This document shows, piece by piece, positions 1-9,495 of a stretch of 44,681 nucleotides of DNA (the first letter of the stretch is position 1; every line of letters begins with the position of its first letter). The stretch is from an uncultured Alphaproteobacteria bacterium (lineage in GTDB: Bacteria > Pseudomonadota > Alphaproteobacteria > Rhodobacterales > Rhodobacteraceae). The notes beneath the pieces were generated by a model. It saw nothing but the letters and a program-made list of their open reading frames with translations, did not search any database and was not told the origin of the DNA. The translations under genes were made by a program, and so were the position numbers. Location: positions 1 to 44,681 of the forward strand of contig CACFXF010000014.1 in assembly GCA_902570265.1 (NCBI GenBank), written 5' to 3'.

Positions 1-969
<969 letters not shown>

Positions 970-1023
970 ATCTTTCATATTTTTTAATATTGTTTTATTC
1001 AGTAGCATTGGAGATTTTTTTAA

Positions 1024-1380
1024 TTGGAAAACGTATTACTTATAATTCATCTAATAATAGCACTTATTCTGATAGGGGCTGTTTTACTTCAGCGATCTGA
1101 AGGGGGAGGACTTGGAGTTGGTGGTGACAACAATTTTATGGCGAATAGGTCAGCAACCACTGCCCTGAATAAATTAACTTGGATTATTGCAATTATGTTT
1201 TTGATAACTTCTTTAACCTTAACCATAATTGCTGCAAATAAAGCTGGCAACCAGTCTATATTGGATAACAATAATATAGATGAAGTAGAGGTAGATGAAC
1301 CTTCAGGAGCACCTGGCTTAAACGAACTCAAAGCTCTCCCTAAAAATGAAGAGCCTTCAAATCCTCCAAAAGAATATTAA
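1024..1380 (+). CDS. secG: Preprotein translocase subunit SecG
   Basis: Small accessory subunit of the SecYEG channel in the inner membrane. The 118 residues contain two membrane segments (about residues 4-21 and 53-71) flanking the SecG signature LLQRSEGGGLGVGG, followed by a polar acidic/proline tail that is variable in the family. The start is TTG at 1024: GGAG at 1010-1013 lies 10 bases upstream, and no in-frame ATG exists before the conserved first helix. It lies immediately upstream of pyrG, the usual alphaproteobacterial pairing. The family assignment is firm; the exact start is inferred from the Shine-Dalgarno-like sequence. Confidence 0.93.
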   Translation: MENVLLIIHLIIALILIGAVLLQRSEGGGLGVGGDNNFMANRSATTALNKLTWIIAIMFLITSLTLTIIAANKAGNQSILDNNNIDEVEVDEPSGAPGLNELKALPKNEEPSNPPKEY

Positions 1381-1470
1381 TTGATTAAATTTTTCTATTT
1401 CTATTAGCCAAAATAAAATTATTTATTTATAATAAATATTCGTGATTATGAATCAAAAAACATTATTTAT

Positions 1471-1491
1471 TTATCTGATCATTATAGATAA
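1471..1491 (+). promoter_or_regulatory. Dyad abutting the pyrG start codon
   Basis: TTATCT at 1471-1476 and AGATAA at 1486-1491 form a perfect 6-base inverted repeat with a 9-base loop ending directly against the pyrG ATG at 1492. No Shine-Dalgarno-like sequence is visible in this interval. It could be a weak RNA hairpin at the start codon, a protein-binding dyad or an accident of AT-rich sequence. Confidence 0.2.
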
Positions 1492-3141
1492 ATGACCAGA
1501 TTTATTTTTATAACTGGTGGGGTGGTTTCTTCTTTAGGAAAAGGTTTAACTACTGCTGCCTTAGGTGCACTTCTTCAGGCACGTGGATATAAAGTTAGAT
1601 TAAGAAAATTAGATCCATACTTAAATGTTGATCCTGGTACGATGTCTCCCTTTGAGCATGGAGAAGTTTTTGTAACAGATGATGGTGCAGAAACTGATTT
1701 GGACCTTGGACACTATGAACGTTTTACAGGAGTAGCAGCAAAAAAGACTGACTCTATTTCTTCTGGTAAGATATACTCAAATGTTTTAGATAAAGAAAGA
1801 AAAGGGGATTACTTAGGTAAAACAATACAAGTTATTCCCCATGTCACAGATGAGATAAAGAAATTTATTGAAATTGGAGAAAAAGAAGTAGATTTCATGT
1901 TATGTGAAATTGGAGGTACTGTTGGAGATATTGAAGGTTTACCTTTTTTTGAGGCTATAAGACAATTTTCACAAGAAAAAGGAGTTGGATCTTGTATTTT
2001 TATGCATTTAACTTTAGTACCATATATTCAAACTTCTGGTGAATTAAAAACTAAACCTACACAACATTCAGTGAAAGAACTAAGGTCCATTGGTTTGTCA
2101 CCTGATATTCTTGTTTGTAGGGCTAAAGATAGAATACCGAATGAAGAAAAGAAAAAATTAGCTCTATTCTGTAATGTCAAGCCAGAGGCTATCATTTCAG
2201 CTTATGATTTAAATTCAATTTATGACGCTCCTTTGGCTTTTCACAGAGAGTGTTTAGATATTGCTGTTTTAAATGCCTTTCAACTGGATACTGAAAAAAA
2301 ACTAGATTTGTCTATTTGGAAAGGGGTTTCTAAAAATATTAATTTTCCTGAAGGAGAAGTAAGAATTGCAATTGTCGGCAAATATACAAAACTAGGGGAT
2401 GCATATAAATCAATTGCAGAAGCACTTACTCATGGCGGGTTTGCAAACAATACAAAAGTAATAGCTGAATGGATAGATTCAGAAATTTTTGAAAAGGAGA
2501 ACACGGCATCATATTTACAAAATTTTAGCGCTATATTAGTTCCTGGTGGATTTGGGGAACGTGGTGCAGAAGGAAAAATAATGGCAGCAAAGTTTGCTAG
2601 AGAAAAAAAAGTGCCTTTTTTTGGTATTTGCCTTGGAATGCAGATGGCGGTTGTTGAAGCAGCACGTAATTTAGCCAAAATTAAAAATGCTAGTTCTGAA
2701 GAGTTTCATTATCCATATTCTAAAGATAAAAAAGAAATAGTACCTATAATTTTTCATTTAGAGAAATGGCTAGATCAGGGAAAAATTATTACCAGAAAAT
2801 TTACTGATTATAAAGGAGGAACTATGCGTCTTGGATCTTATGATGCAGTATTAATTCCAAGATCGAAAGTAAGTGAAATTTATAATGCAAAAACTATTTC
2901 GGAAAGACATAGGCACCGATTTGAAGTAGACATAAGTTATAAAGAAATTTTAGAAAAAAAAGGTTTTATTTTTTCTGGTTTGTCCCCTGATGGATCATTA
3001 CCTGAGATTATCGAAATCCCTGATCATCCCTGGTTTATTGGGGTGCAATTCCATCCTGAGTTAAAATCTAAACCATTTTCTCCACATCCCTTATTCTCAG
3101 ATTTTATAAAAGCAGCTCTAAAACAGTCTAGGTTAGTCTAA
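1492..3141 (+). CDS. pyrG: CTP synthase
   Basis: Makes CTP from UTP, ATP and glutamine, the last step of pyrimidine nucleotide synthesis, in the cytosol. The 549 residues match the family length (~545). The N-terminal synthetase domain (about 1-270) starts with [13 protein letters not shown], the P-loop-like ATP site, and contains the [10 protein letters not shown] motif. The C-terminal class I glutamine amidotransferase domain (about 295-545) has GGFGERG, the nucleophile Cys380 in FFGICLGMQ and the FHPE His-Glu pair. The ATG at 1492 gives the canonical [10 protein letters not shown] start. Next comes a TerB-like gene after 11 bases, not the kdsA gene often found here in alphaproteobacteria. 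Confidence 0.98.
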   Translation: MTRFIFITGGVVSSLGKGLTTAALGALLQARGYKVRLRKLDPYLNVDPGTMSPFEHGEVFVTDDGAETDLDLGHYERFTGVAAKKTDSISSGKIYSNVLDKERKGDYLGKTIQVIPHVTDEIKKFIEIGEKEVDFMLCEIGGTVGDIEGLPFFEAIRQFSQEKGVGSCIFMHLTLVPYIQTSGELKTKPTQHSVKELRSIGLSPDILVCRAKDRIPNEEKKKLALFCNVKPEAIISAYDLNSIYDAPLAFHRECLDIAVLNAFQLDTEKKLDLSIWKGVSKNINFPEGEVRIAIVGKYTKLGDAYKSIAEALTHGGFANNTKVIAEWIDSEIFEKENTASYLQNFSAILVPGGFGERGAEGKIMAAKFAREKKVPFFGICLGMQMAVVEAARNLAKIKNASSEEFHYPYSKDKKEIVPIIFHLEKWLDQGKIITRKFTDYKGGTMRLGSYDAVLIPRSKVSEIYNAKTISERHRHRFEVDISYKEILEKKGFIFSGLSPDGSLPEIIEIPDHPWFIGVQFHPELKSKPFSPHPLFSDFIKAALKQSRLV

Positions 3142-3152
3142 AGAGGTAAATT

Positions 3153-3596
3153 ATGTGGAATAAGATAAAAGATATATTTTCTCCAGAAAAATATGAGGAA
3201 GGTATAACCTCAAATAGTGCAATTGCTGCAATTTTAGTAAGGGCTGCAAAAACAGATAATGAATATACTGAATCTGAAAAAAAACTCATAGATCATTTAC
3301 TAACTAATAAGTTAAATATAAGCCTAGAAGATGCCAGACTTTTAAGGTTGAAAGGTCAAGAATTAGAAATGGAAATAAATGATAACGTTCAATTGACCAG
3401 AATTATTAAACAAGACATACCATATGAAGAAAGACATCAATTAGTCGAGCAGTTATGGAGTATAGTTTTAGACGATAATAACAGAACTCCAGAAGAAAAT
3501 AAATTAATGAGAGTTTTAACACATCTTTTAGGCATAAGTGATGTTAATAGCGCAAAAGCAAGATCAAAAGTTTTAAATAAAAAAAATCTATCTTAA
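3153..3596 (+). CDS. TerB-like (tellurite resistance B fold) protein
   Basis: A 147-residue all-helical, charged protein. NSAIAAILVRAAKTDNEYTE near residue 22 and the second, similar stretch IVLDDNNRTPEENKLMRVLTHLLGI (about 107-131, here given in its visible form as helix-acidic loop-helix) are typical of the TerB/COG4103 family, in which two helical halves each carry an acidic turn (TDNEYTESE and DDNNRTPEE). Family members are cytosolic and mostly of unknown role; the name comes from tellurite operons and does not imply resistance here. AGAGG at 3142-3146 lies 6 bases before ATG. It sits between pyrG (11-base spacer) and purL (20 bases), so it is probably co-transcribed. Assignment rests on pattern recognition only. 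Confidence 0.7.
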   Translation: MWNKIKDIFSPEKYEEGITSNSAIAAILVRAAKTDNEYTESEKKLIDHLLTNKLNISLEDARLLRLKGQELEMEINDNVQLTRIIKQDIPYEERHQLVEQLWSIVLDDNNRTPEENKLMRVLTHLLGISDVNSAKARSKVLNKKNLS

Positions 3597-3616
3597 ATGT
3601 TTTTAGAGTAAATATA

Positions 3617-5800
3617 TTGGATCTATCAGACATAAAAATTACTGAAAATTTGATCAGAAACCATGGTATTACTCCTCAAGAATATGAAATTATAATAAAA
3701 CTTATAGATAGAGAACCAAATATTACAGAGCTTGGTATTTTTTCAGCAATGTGGAATGAACACTGTTCTTACAAATCCACAAAAAAATGGTTAAAAACTC
3801 TTCCTATTTCAGGTCCTAGAGTAATATGTGGACCAGGTGAAAATGCTGGTATAATTGATATTGATGATGGGTATGCTTTAGTTTTCAAAATTGAAAGTCA
3901 TAACCACCCCTCATTTATAGATCCATTTCAAGGTTCTGCTACTGGTGTCGGCGGAATTTTAAGGGATATATTTACAATGGGGGCTAGACCAATTGTTACT
4001 ATGAATGCATTAAGCTTTGGAACAAATAAAAGTAAAGTGAAAGGCCTTTTGTCTGGTGTTGTAGAAGGTATAGGAAGTTATGGAAATAGTTTTGGGGTTC
4101 CTAATCTAGGAGGAGAGTTGAGATTTGATACATCATATGAGGGTAATTGCCTAGTTAATGTCTTTGCTGCTGGGATTTTAAAAAAAGATAGTATTTTTTA
4201 TTCTGGAGCAACTGAAAGTAACTTACCACTAGTATATTTAGGGGCTAAAACTGGTAGGGACGGTATAGGCGGTGCCACCATGGCTTCAAACGAATTTAGT
4301 AGTGAAAAAGAAAAGGAAAGACCAACAGTTCAAATTGGCGATCCTTTTATGGAAAAGTGTTTGTTGGAGGCCTGTTTAGAGCTTATGAAAGCTGGTGCAG
4401 TTATTTCTATACAAGACATGGGAGCAGCTGGACTTACCTGTTCTGCAGTAGAAATGGCAGGAAAAGGGAAGTTAGGTGTGAAATTAAATCTGGATAATGT
4501 CCCAACGAGAGAATCTGATATGCATGCATATGAGATGATGTTATCAGAAAGTCAGGAAAGGATGCTAATGACACTTGCTCCTGGAAAAGAAAAAAGAGCC
4601 AAAGAAATTTTTAAAAAATGGGACTTGGATTTTTCAATTATTGGAAAAACTATACCAGAAGATAGATTTAAAGTTTATCACAATTCAAAAATAGAAGCAG
4701 ATTTACCATTACAAGCTTTATCTAATAATGCGCCAGAATATGATAGAAAATGGAAAATTAATATTAAAAAAAATATAATGCCAAATTCTAATTATTTAAA
4801 AGTTAAGCCAATGAAAGCTCTTAAAACTTTATTATCCAGTCCAAATCATTGCTCAAGAAAAATAGTTTGGGAACAATTTGATCACATGGTTTTAGCAAAT
4901 ACTATATTATCCCCAGGCTCTAATTCAGGAATAGTAAGAATTAATGATACACAAAAAGCAATAGCTTGCAGTTTAGACTGTAATCCAAAATATTGTGAAC
5001 AAGATCCCATTTTAGGTGGAAGTCACGCAGTAACAGAAACCTTTCGTAATCTGGTGATATCAGGAGCAAAGCCATTAGCAATTACTAATAATCTAAATTT
5101 TGGTAATCCTGAAAAATCAGAGATAATGGGACAAATCGTTGGCTGTATAAAAGGTATTTCTGAAGCATCAAAAAAACTAAATATGCCTGTAGTATCTGGG
5201 AATGTAAGCCTTTACAATGAAACTAATGGTAATCCAATTCTACCAACTCCAACAATTGGGGGAGTAGGTTTAGTAGAGAATATTAACGATGTTATAAAAA
5301 TAAAAGCCCATATGAATGATTGTTTGATTTTGATTGGGGGAATTCCTAACCATTTAGGTCAATCTGCCTTTTTCCGAGAAATACTCCAAATATCTGGAGA
5401 AAAAGCGGGACCACTTCCTAAAATTAATTTTCAACACGAAAAAAAGCTTGCTGATTTTATTCAAACCATTAATCAAAAAAATTTAATAGTTGGTGGTCAT
5501 GATATATCTGATGGTGGGCTATTACTTGCTACAGCTGAAATTTGTATTTTAAATGGTATAGGTTTTATTTTTAATTCAGAAGACCTAAGATGGCTTTTTG
5601 GGGAAAATCAAGGACTGTATTTGATAATATGCAAAAAACAAAATGAAATGACCATTATAAAAGAAGCCAAAGTAAATAATGTACCTTTTAAAAAATTAGG
5701 TTATTTTAATGACGGCCTATTCAAGATTGGCAAAGAAACTGCACAAATTGATGAATTAAAAATTATTTTTGATAATGGTCTAGATGAACTAATAAATTAA
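3617..5800 (+). CDS. purL: Phosphoribosylformylglycinamidine synthase subunit PurL
   Basis: Synthetase subunit of the three-component PurL-PurQ-PurS enzyme that converts FGAR to FGAM in purine synthesis, using ATP and ammonia from PurQ. The 727 residues are the small-PurL length; purS and purQ are not in this window. Landmarks are FSAMWNEHCSYKSTK near the N-terminus, IESHNHPSFIDPFQGSATG at about residue 95, the central QDMGAAGLTCSAVEM, and SGNVSLYNETNG and GGHDISDGGL in the C-terminal half, the two-fold AIRS-like architecture. The start is TTG at 3617; the first in-frame ATG (MWNEHC) is already inside conserved sequence. bolA and grxD follow, a common alphaproteobacterial order. Confidence 0.97.
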   Translation: MDLSDIKITENLIRNHGITPQEYEIIIKLIDREPNITELGIFSAMWNEHCSYKSTKKWLKTLPISGPRVICGPGENAGIIDIDDGYALVFKIESHNHPSFIDPFQGSATGVGGILRDIFTMGARPIVTMNALSFGTNKSKVKGLLSGVVEGIGSYGNSFGVPNLGGELRFDTSYEGNCLVNVFAAGILKKDSIFYSGATESNLPLVYLGAKTGRDGIGGATMASNEFSSEKEKERPTVQIGDPFMEKCLLEACLELMKAGAVISIQDMGAAGLTCSAVEMAGKGKLGVKLNLDNVPTRESDMHAYEMMLSESQERMLMTLAPGKEKRAKEIFKKWDLDFSIIGKTIPEDRFKVYHNSKIEADLPLQALSNNAPEYDRKWKINIKKNIMPNSNYLKVKPMKALKTLLSSPNHCSRKIVWEQFDHMVLANTILSPGSNSGIVRINDTQKAIACSLDCNPKYCEQDPILGGSHAVTETFRNLVISGAKPLAITNNLNFGNPEKSEIMGQIVGCIKGISEASKKLNMPVVSGNVSLYNETNGNPILPTPTIGGVGLVENINDVIKIKAHMNDCLILIGGIPNHLGQSAFFREILQISGEKAGPLPKINFQHEKKLADFIQTINQKNLIVGGHDISDGGLLLATAEICILNGIGFIFNSEDLRWLFGENQGLYLIICKKQNEMTIIKEAKVNNVPFKKLGYFNDGLFKIGKETAQIDELKIIFDNGLDELIN

Positions 5801-5880
5801 ACTATATTTATCTAAATGGATATATTATAGTCTTGAAAGAAACTAGAATATCGAAAATAGTTATATAACTAGGATTTTAA

Positions 5881-6126
5881 ATGGCAATAGATGGTTTTGA
5901 AATAGAAAAACTGCTTAGAGAAGCATTTCCTACTGCAACCATACAAGTAGACGATTTGGCAGGAGATAGGAATCATTATTCAGCAGTAGTGACTGCGCAG
6001 GAGTTTCAAGGATTAACTAGAATTAAACAACATCAATTGGTTTATGCAGCACTCAAAGGAAAAATGGATGGGCCAAATGGGGCACTTCACGCACTAGCAC
6101 TTACTACTAAAGTACCGGAGGATTAA
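5881..6126 (+). CDS. bolA: BolA-family protein
   Basis: An 81-residue BolA-fold protein. Small BolA proteins pair with CGFS monothiol glutaredoxins to bind or sense [2Fe-2S] clusters. Family features seen are the N-terminal helix IEKLLREAFPTATIQVDDLAGD, an NHYSAVVTAQEF strand, and TRIKQHQLVYAALKGKM carrying the conserved KQHQ histidine region, ending in LHALALTTKVPED. This resembles the BolA2/YrbA-type short form, not the ~105-residue E. coli BolA. It lies 80 bases after purL, and a CGFS glutaredoxin starts one base after its stop, so the pair is almost certainly co-translated. Confidence 0.94.
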   Translation: MAIDGFEIEKLLREAFPTATIQVDDLAGDRNHYSAVVTAQEFQGLTRIKQHQLVYAALKGKMDGPNGALHALALTTKVPED

Positions 6127-6127
6127 A

Positions 6128-6493
6128 ATGGATAAAGCTATAGATAATATAAAAAATGAAATTTCTGAAAATGACGTTGTTCTATTTATGAAAGGAACAT
6201 CCTCAACACCTCAGTGTGGTTTTTCAAGTAGAGTTGCAGGTGTGTTAAATTATCTTGAAGTAAAATATAAAGATGTAAATGTATTAGCTGATGATAATTT
6301 AAGAGAAGGAATTAAAAAATTTTCCAATTGGCCTACTATACCACAACTTTACATAAAAGGGGAATTTATAGGTGGATGTGACATCATCACTGAAATGGCA
6401 ATGTCAGGAGAATTAGATGACCTTTTTACTGAAAAAAAAATCAAATTCAATTCAGACTCAGCAACTAAAATTAGAGAAGCTAACAAAGATTAA
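6128..6493 (+). CDS. grxD: Monothiol glutaredoxin, Grx4/GrxD type
   Basis: Class II (CGFS) glutaredoxin that carries and transfers [2Fe-2S] clusters, typically as a complex with BolA. Cys30 lies in TPQCGFSSR, followed by the glutathione-binding WPTIPQLYIKGEFIGGCDI (TIP loop and GGCD). The length of 121 residues is slightly more than the usual ~110 because of a lysine-rich C-terminal tail after DDLFTEKK. GGAGG inside the end of bolA, 7-11 bases upstream of ATG, drives its translation. It converges on zapA with only 10 bases between the stops and no visible hairpin terminator. Confidence 0.96.
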   Translation: MDKAIDNIKNEISENDVVLFMKGTSSTPQCGFSSRVAGVLNYLEVKYKDVNVLADDNLREGIKKFSNWPTIPQLYIKGEFIGGCDIITEMAMSGELDDLFTEKKIKFNSDSATKIREANKD

Positions 6494-6503
6494 TTAATAT
6501 ATT

Positions 6504-6998
6504 TTAAAAAAGTTCTTGTTGATCAGAATTAATTTCTTCTGCTGGATCAATACTTACAGGTTCGTTATCATCTACTTTTTTTTTAGATTTGTATTGAATA
6601 AGAGAACTTAGCCTACTATTTATAGACCCAAGAATTTTCTCAAAAGAATCTTCATCCATATTTAAATTTTTATCTTCTACACTATCATAATGTTGAGAAT
6701 CATTTTCTAAACTTGTTAATTTTTGGTTTTCTTCTTTAAGTGTTAACAAGCTATTTTGAAGTTCTAATATTTCTTCTGATTTGATAGATACCTCTTTCTC
6801 AACTGTTTTTAGACGTCCAGATATCATCAAGCCTGCCATCAATAAAAGTTTGACATCAGCAACTTTTCCAATATTTTTAACTATAGATTCAGCTTCTTTA
6901 TCTAATTTCTCAGATGCTAGCAATACATCTTTTTCTTCTCCTGGGTTACAAGCTATTGTGTATCTTCTCCCACCTACAGAAATTTCTACTTCAGACAT
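6504..6998 (-). CDS. zapA: Cell division protein ZapA
   Basis: Cytosolic protein that bundles FtsZ filaments at the division ring. The N-terminal ZapA domain is about residues 1-75: VEISVGGRRYTIACNPGEE, then the DKEAESIVKNIGKVADVKLLLMAGLMI helix (about 33-59, quoted from its visible pattern). A coiled coil (about 62-95) follows, and a polar tail of some 65 residues makes this 164-residue protein longer than E. coli ZapA (109). Longer tails occur in alphaproteobacterial members. The start overlaps the stop of the preceding coiled-coil gene by 8 bases (6991-6998), indicating translational coupling. GGAGAAA directly precedes the ATG. Confidence 0.9.
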   Translation of the reverse strand: MSEVEISVGGRRYTIACNPGEEKDVLLASEKLDKEAESIVKNIGKVADVKLLLMAGLMISGRLKTVEKEVSIKSEEILELQNSLLTLKEENQKLTSLENDSQHYDSVEDKNLNMDEDSFEKILGSINSRLSSLIQYKSKKKVDDNEPVSIDPAEEINSDQQELF

Positions 6999-7254
6999 TT
7001 TCTTCTCCTAAAACAGAATTTAGCTTCTCAATTATATTGTTAAGGCTATTAAGATCTTTTTGATGTTCGCTTTTGAGTTGATTAAGCTTTTCTTTTAAAA
7101 AAAGATTTTCTTTTTCTAATTTTTTCATATCTTCTTTTTCTGGATTATTAACTTTGATTACATTCTCTTTTTTTAAGTTAATTTCGGACAAACTTTTTTC
7201 AATTTGAGAGATAGTAGCATAGATTTGTTTTTCTAACTCTTTAATCTCACTCAT
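6991..7254 (-). CDS. Small coiled-coil protein upstream of zapA (DUF4164-like)
   Basis: Predicted 87-residue, almost entirely heptad-patterned protein: MSEIKELEKQIYATISQIEK, then KLEKENLFLKEKLNQLKSEH to its end. It has no membrane segment or signal. In many alphaproteobacteria a short coiled-coil protein of the DUF4164 type sits between a divergent tkt and zapA, which is exactly this place, so a division-related partner of ZapA is a reasonable inference and not a demonstrated role. AAGGAC (7261-7266 on the + strand, reversed) is 6 bases before the ATG at 7254 and 3 before an adjacent ATG at 7257. An in-frame TTG at 7287 has no ribosome site and is less likely. Confidence 0.7.
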   Translation of the reverse strand: MSEIKELEKQIYATISQIEKSLSEINLKKENVIKVNNPEKEDMKKLEKENLFLKEKLNQLKSEHQKDLNSLNNIIEKLNSVLGEENV

Positions 7255-7394
7255 CATTTTGTCCTTATATTTATTTAGTATGTTCAATTATATTTATAGT
7301 TTTAAAAGAAAAACAACCAAAAATGTATTTTTTTAATAATTGAACTTAAAAATATTGTTTATTAAATTTATTTAATGGAGTCTTGTAAAAACTA

Positions 7395-7423
7395 TTGTCA
7401 ATAAAATTCATAAGATATATTGA
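7395..7423 (+). promoter_or_regulatory. Possible sigma-70-type promoter for tkt
   Basis: TTGTCA at 7395-7400 (5 of 6 to the -35 consensus) is followed after 17 bases by TATTGA at 7418-7423; TATATT at 7416-7421 is an alternative -10 with a 15-base spacer. It lies in the 214-base space between the divergent coiled-coil/zapA pair and tkt, the only place a promoter for the tkt-pgk run can lie. AT-rich sequence makes chance matches common. Confidence 0.3.
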
Positions 7424-7468
7424 ATTATATTGATGTTAATGTCCACAATTTGAAGCACTGGAAAATAA

Positions 7469-9487
7469 ATGGATATAGATAATTTAAAGAAAAATTTTGA
7501 AACGCATTGGGATAAAGCTACTGCCATTAGAATGTTGTCAATTGATGCTGTACAAAAAGCAAAATCAGGTCACCCTGGCATGCCTATGGGAATGGCTGAT
7601 GTTTGTACTGTTTTATTTAGTAACCATTTAAAATTTGATCCTAAATGCCCTAATTGGCCTGATAGAGACCGATTTATTTTATCAGCGGGTCATGGATCAA
7701 TGCTTCTATATTCAATTTTATATTTAACTGGTTATGAAGATATAAATATAAATGACATAAAAAATTTCCGCCAAATAGCATCAAAAACAGCTGGACATCC
7801 AGAATTTGGGCACATTCAAGGAGTAGAAACTACTACTGGACCTCTTGGCCAAGGTTTAGCTACTGGCGTAGGAATGGCTATTGCAGAACTAATTTTAAGG
7901 AATAAATGGGGTGAAAACCTGATTAATCACAAAACTTACATATTGGCTGGTGATGGTTGCTTGATGGAAGGTATAAGCCAAGAAGCTATTACACTAGCTG
8001 GAAAACACGAATTATCTAATTTGATAGTATTATGGGATAATAATGGAATAACAATTGATGGAGATATAAGTAAATCATGTGTTACAAATCAAATTGATCG
8101 ATTTAAATCTTCAAATTGGTCTACTTTTGAATGTAATGGACATGATCCTGAAGAAATTGATTATACCATTTCAAAAGCTCAAAAAAGTAACTTGCCTTCT
8201 TTTATAAGTTGTAAGACAGTTATAGGATTTGGTTCGCCTAACAAGGCTGGAACAGCTGGTGTCCACGGCTCACCGTTAGGAGATGAAGAAATTAAAATTG
8301 TAAGAGAGTTATTTGGTTGGGAGCATAAGCCATTTGATATACCCCAATATATCATGGAGGCTTGGCATAAGTCAGGTAGCAAAAATTCGAGCATTAGAAA
8401 GCAATGGACCGATAATTTAAATAACTTATCAGAAAAAAAGAAGGAATTTTTTCTACAATCTATTTCAGGCGAGATTCCAACTAAACTTAAAAATAAATTT
8501 AATAAATTCAAAAAAACGATAATTAACGACCAACCAACAATTGCTACAAGAAAATCATCTGAATTATCTTTAACAGTAGTTAACAAAAATATTCCTTATA
8601 CTATTGGAGGATCTGCAGACCTAACTGGATCTAATAATACACTTACTCCTGAATTAGGTATATTTTCTCCTGAAAATCCTGAAGGAAGATACATACATTA
8701 TGGCATAAGAGAACATGCAATGGCTGCTGCGATGAATGGAATTTCACTTCATGGTGGTCTAATTCCATATGGAGGAACTTTCTTAGCATTTACAGATTAT
8801 GCTCGGGGTGCAATCAGACTATCTTCACTTATGAAAATACGAGTAATATATGTTATGACACATGATAGTATTGGATTAGGAGAAGATGGTCCTACTCACC
8901 AACCAATAGAGCATTTAGCCATATTAAGAGCGACACCTAATATGCTTGTATTTAGACCTGCAGATACTATTGAGACTGCAGAAACATGGGAAATTGCACT
9001 TGAAAGTAAAGAAACACCTTCAACTATTGCATTATCAAGACAAAATTTACCAACGGTTAGAAAAAAGCATTCATTAAAAAATTTGACTAGTTATGGTGCT
9101 TATATAATTAGTGATACTGAATTATTAAAAAAAGTAGTTCTTGTTGCATCTGGATCTGAGGTTTCAATTGCATTAAATGCACAAAAAATTTTAGAAAATG
9201 AAGGCATTGGTACAAGAGTAGTTTCTATGCCTTGTTGGGAGTTATTTGAAAAGCAGGAGTTAAAGTATCAAAGAAAAGTGCTTTCCTCTAACTGTCTATT
9301 AGTTGGGATAGAAGCAGCATCACCAATGGGATGGGATAAGTGGTTGCATGCTGGTTGGAGAAAAAATAAAAATAATTTTTTCGTTGGTATAAATGATTTT
9401 GGTGCGTCAGCACCTGCACCAGAACTTTATCAACATTTTGGGATTACTTCAGAGAATATTGTTAAAAAAGTAAAAGAAAAATTATAG
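7469..9487 (+). CDS. tkt: Transketolase
   Basis: Thiamine-diphosphate enzyme moving two-carbon units between sugar phosphates in the pentose phosphate pathway. The 672 residues match the bacterial transketolase length (~665). In order: the SGHPGMPMGMAD motif, GHGSMLLYS, GPLGQGLATGVGMA, the ThDP/Mg signature GDGCLMEGISQEA with its Asn in WDNNGITIDG, the GTAGVHGSPLG histidine, then YGIREHAMAAAMNG with the catalytic glutamate and the pyrimidine-domain HDSIGLGEDGPTHQP. ATG at 7469 has a weak GGA 10 bases upstream. pgk follows after only a few bases; the gap gene usual between them in alphaproteobacteria is absent. Confidence 0.98.
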   Translation: MDIDNLKKNFETHWDKATAIRMLSIDAVQKAKSGHPGMPMGMADVCTVLFSNHLKFDPKCPNWPDRDRFILSAGHGSMLLYSILYLTGYEDININDIKNFRQIASKTAGHPEFGHIQGVETTTGPLGQGLATGVGMAIAELILRNKWGENLINHKTYILAGDGCLMEGISQEAITLAGKHELSNLIVLWDNNGITIDGDISKSCVTNQIDRFKSSNWSTFECNGHDPEEIDYTISKAQKSNLPSFISCKTVIGFGSPNKAGTAGVHGSPLGDEEIKIVRELFGWEHKPFDIPQYIMEAWHKSGSKNSSIRKQWTDNLNNLSEKKKEFFLQSISGEIPTKLKNKFNKFKKTIINDQPTIATRKSSELSLTVVNKNIPYTIGGSADLTGSNNTLTPELGIFSPENPEGRYIHYGIREHAMAAAMNGISLHGGLIPYGGTFLAFTDYARGAIRLSSLMKIRVIYVMTHDSIGLGEDGPTHQPIEHLAILRATPNMLVFRPADTIETAETWEIALESKETPSTIALSRQNLPTVRKKHSLKNLTSYGAYIISDTELLKKVVLVASGSEVSIALNAQKILENEGIGTRVVSMPCWELFEKQELKYQRKVLSSNCLLVGIEAASPMGWDKWLHAGWRKNKNNFFVGINDFGASAPAPELYQHFGITSENIVKKVKEKL

Positions 9488-9495
9488 TAGGTTTG

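Noticed and set aside
3153-3596. TerB-like gene considered as part of a tellurite-resistance or stress (ter) system.
   Set aside because: No terA, terC, terD or terZ homologue is near; it is embedded among housekeeping genes.
7288-7468. Divergent spacer considered for a 6S RNA or other small RNA because zapA is often near ssrS.
   Set aside because: Sequence is AT-rich without the long GC-bearing paired arms expected of 6S RNA; only a weak promoter candidate is visible.
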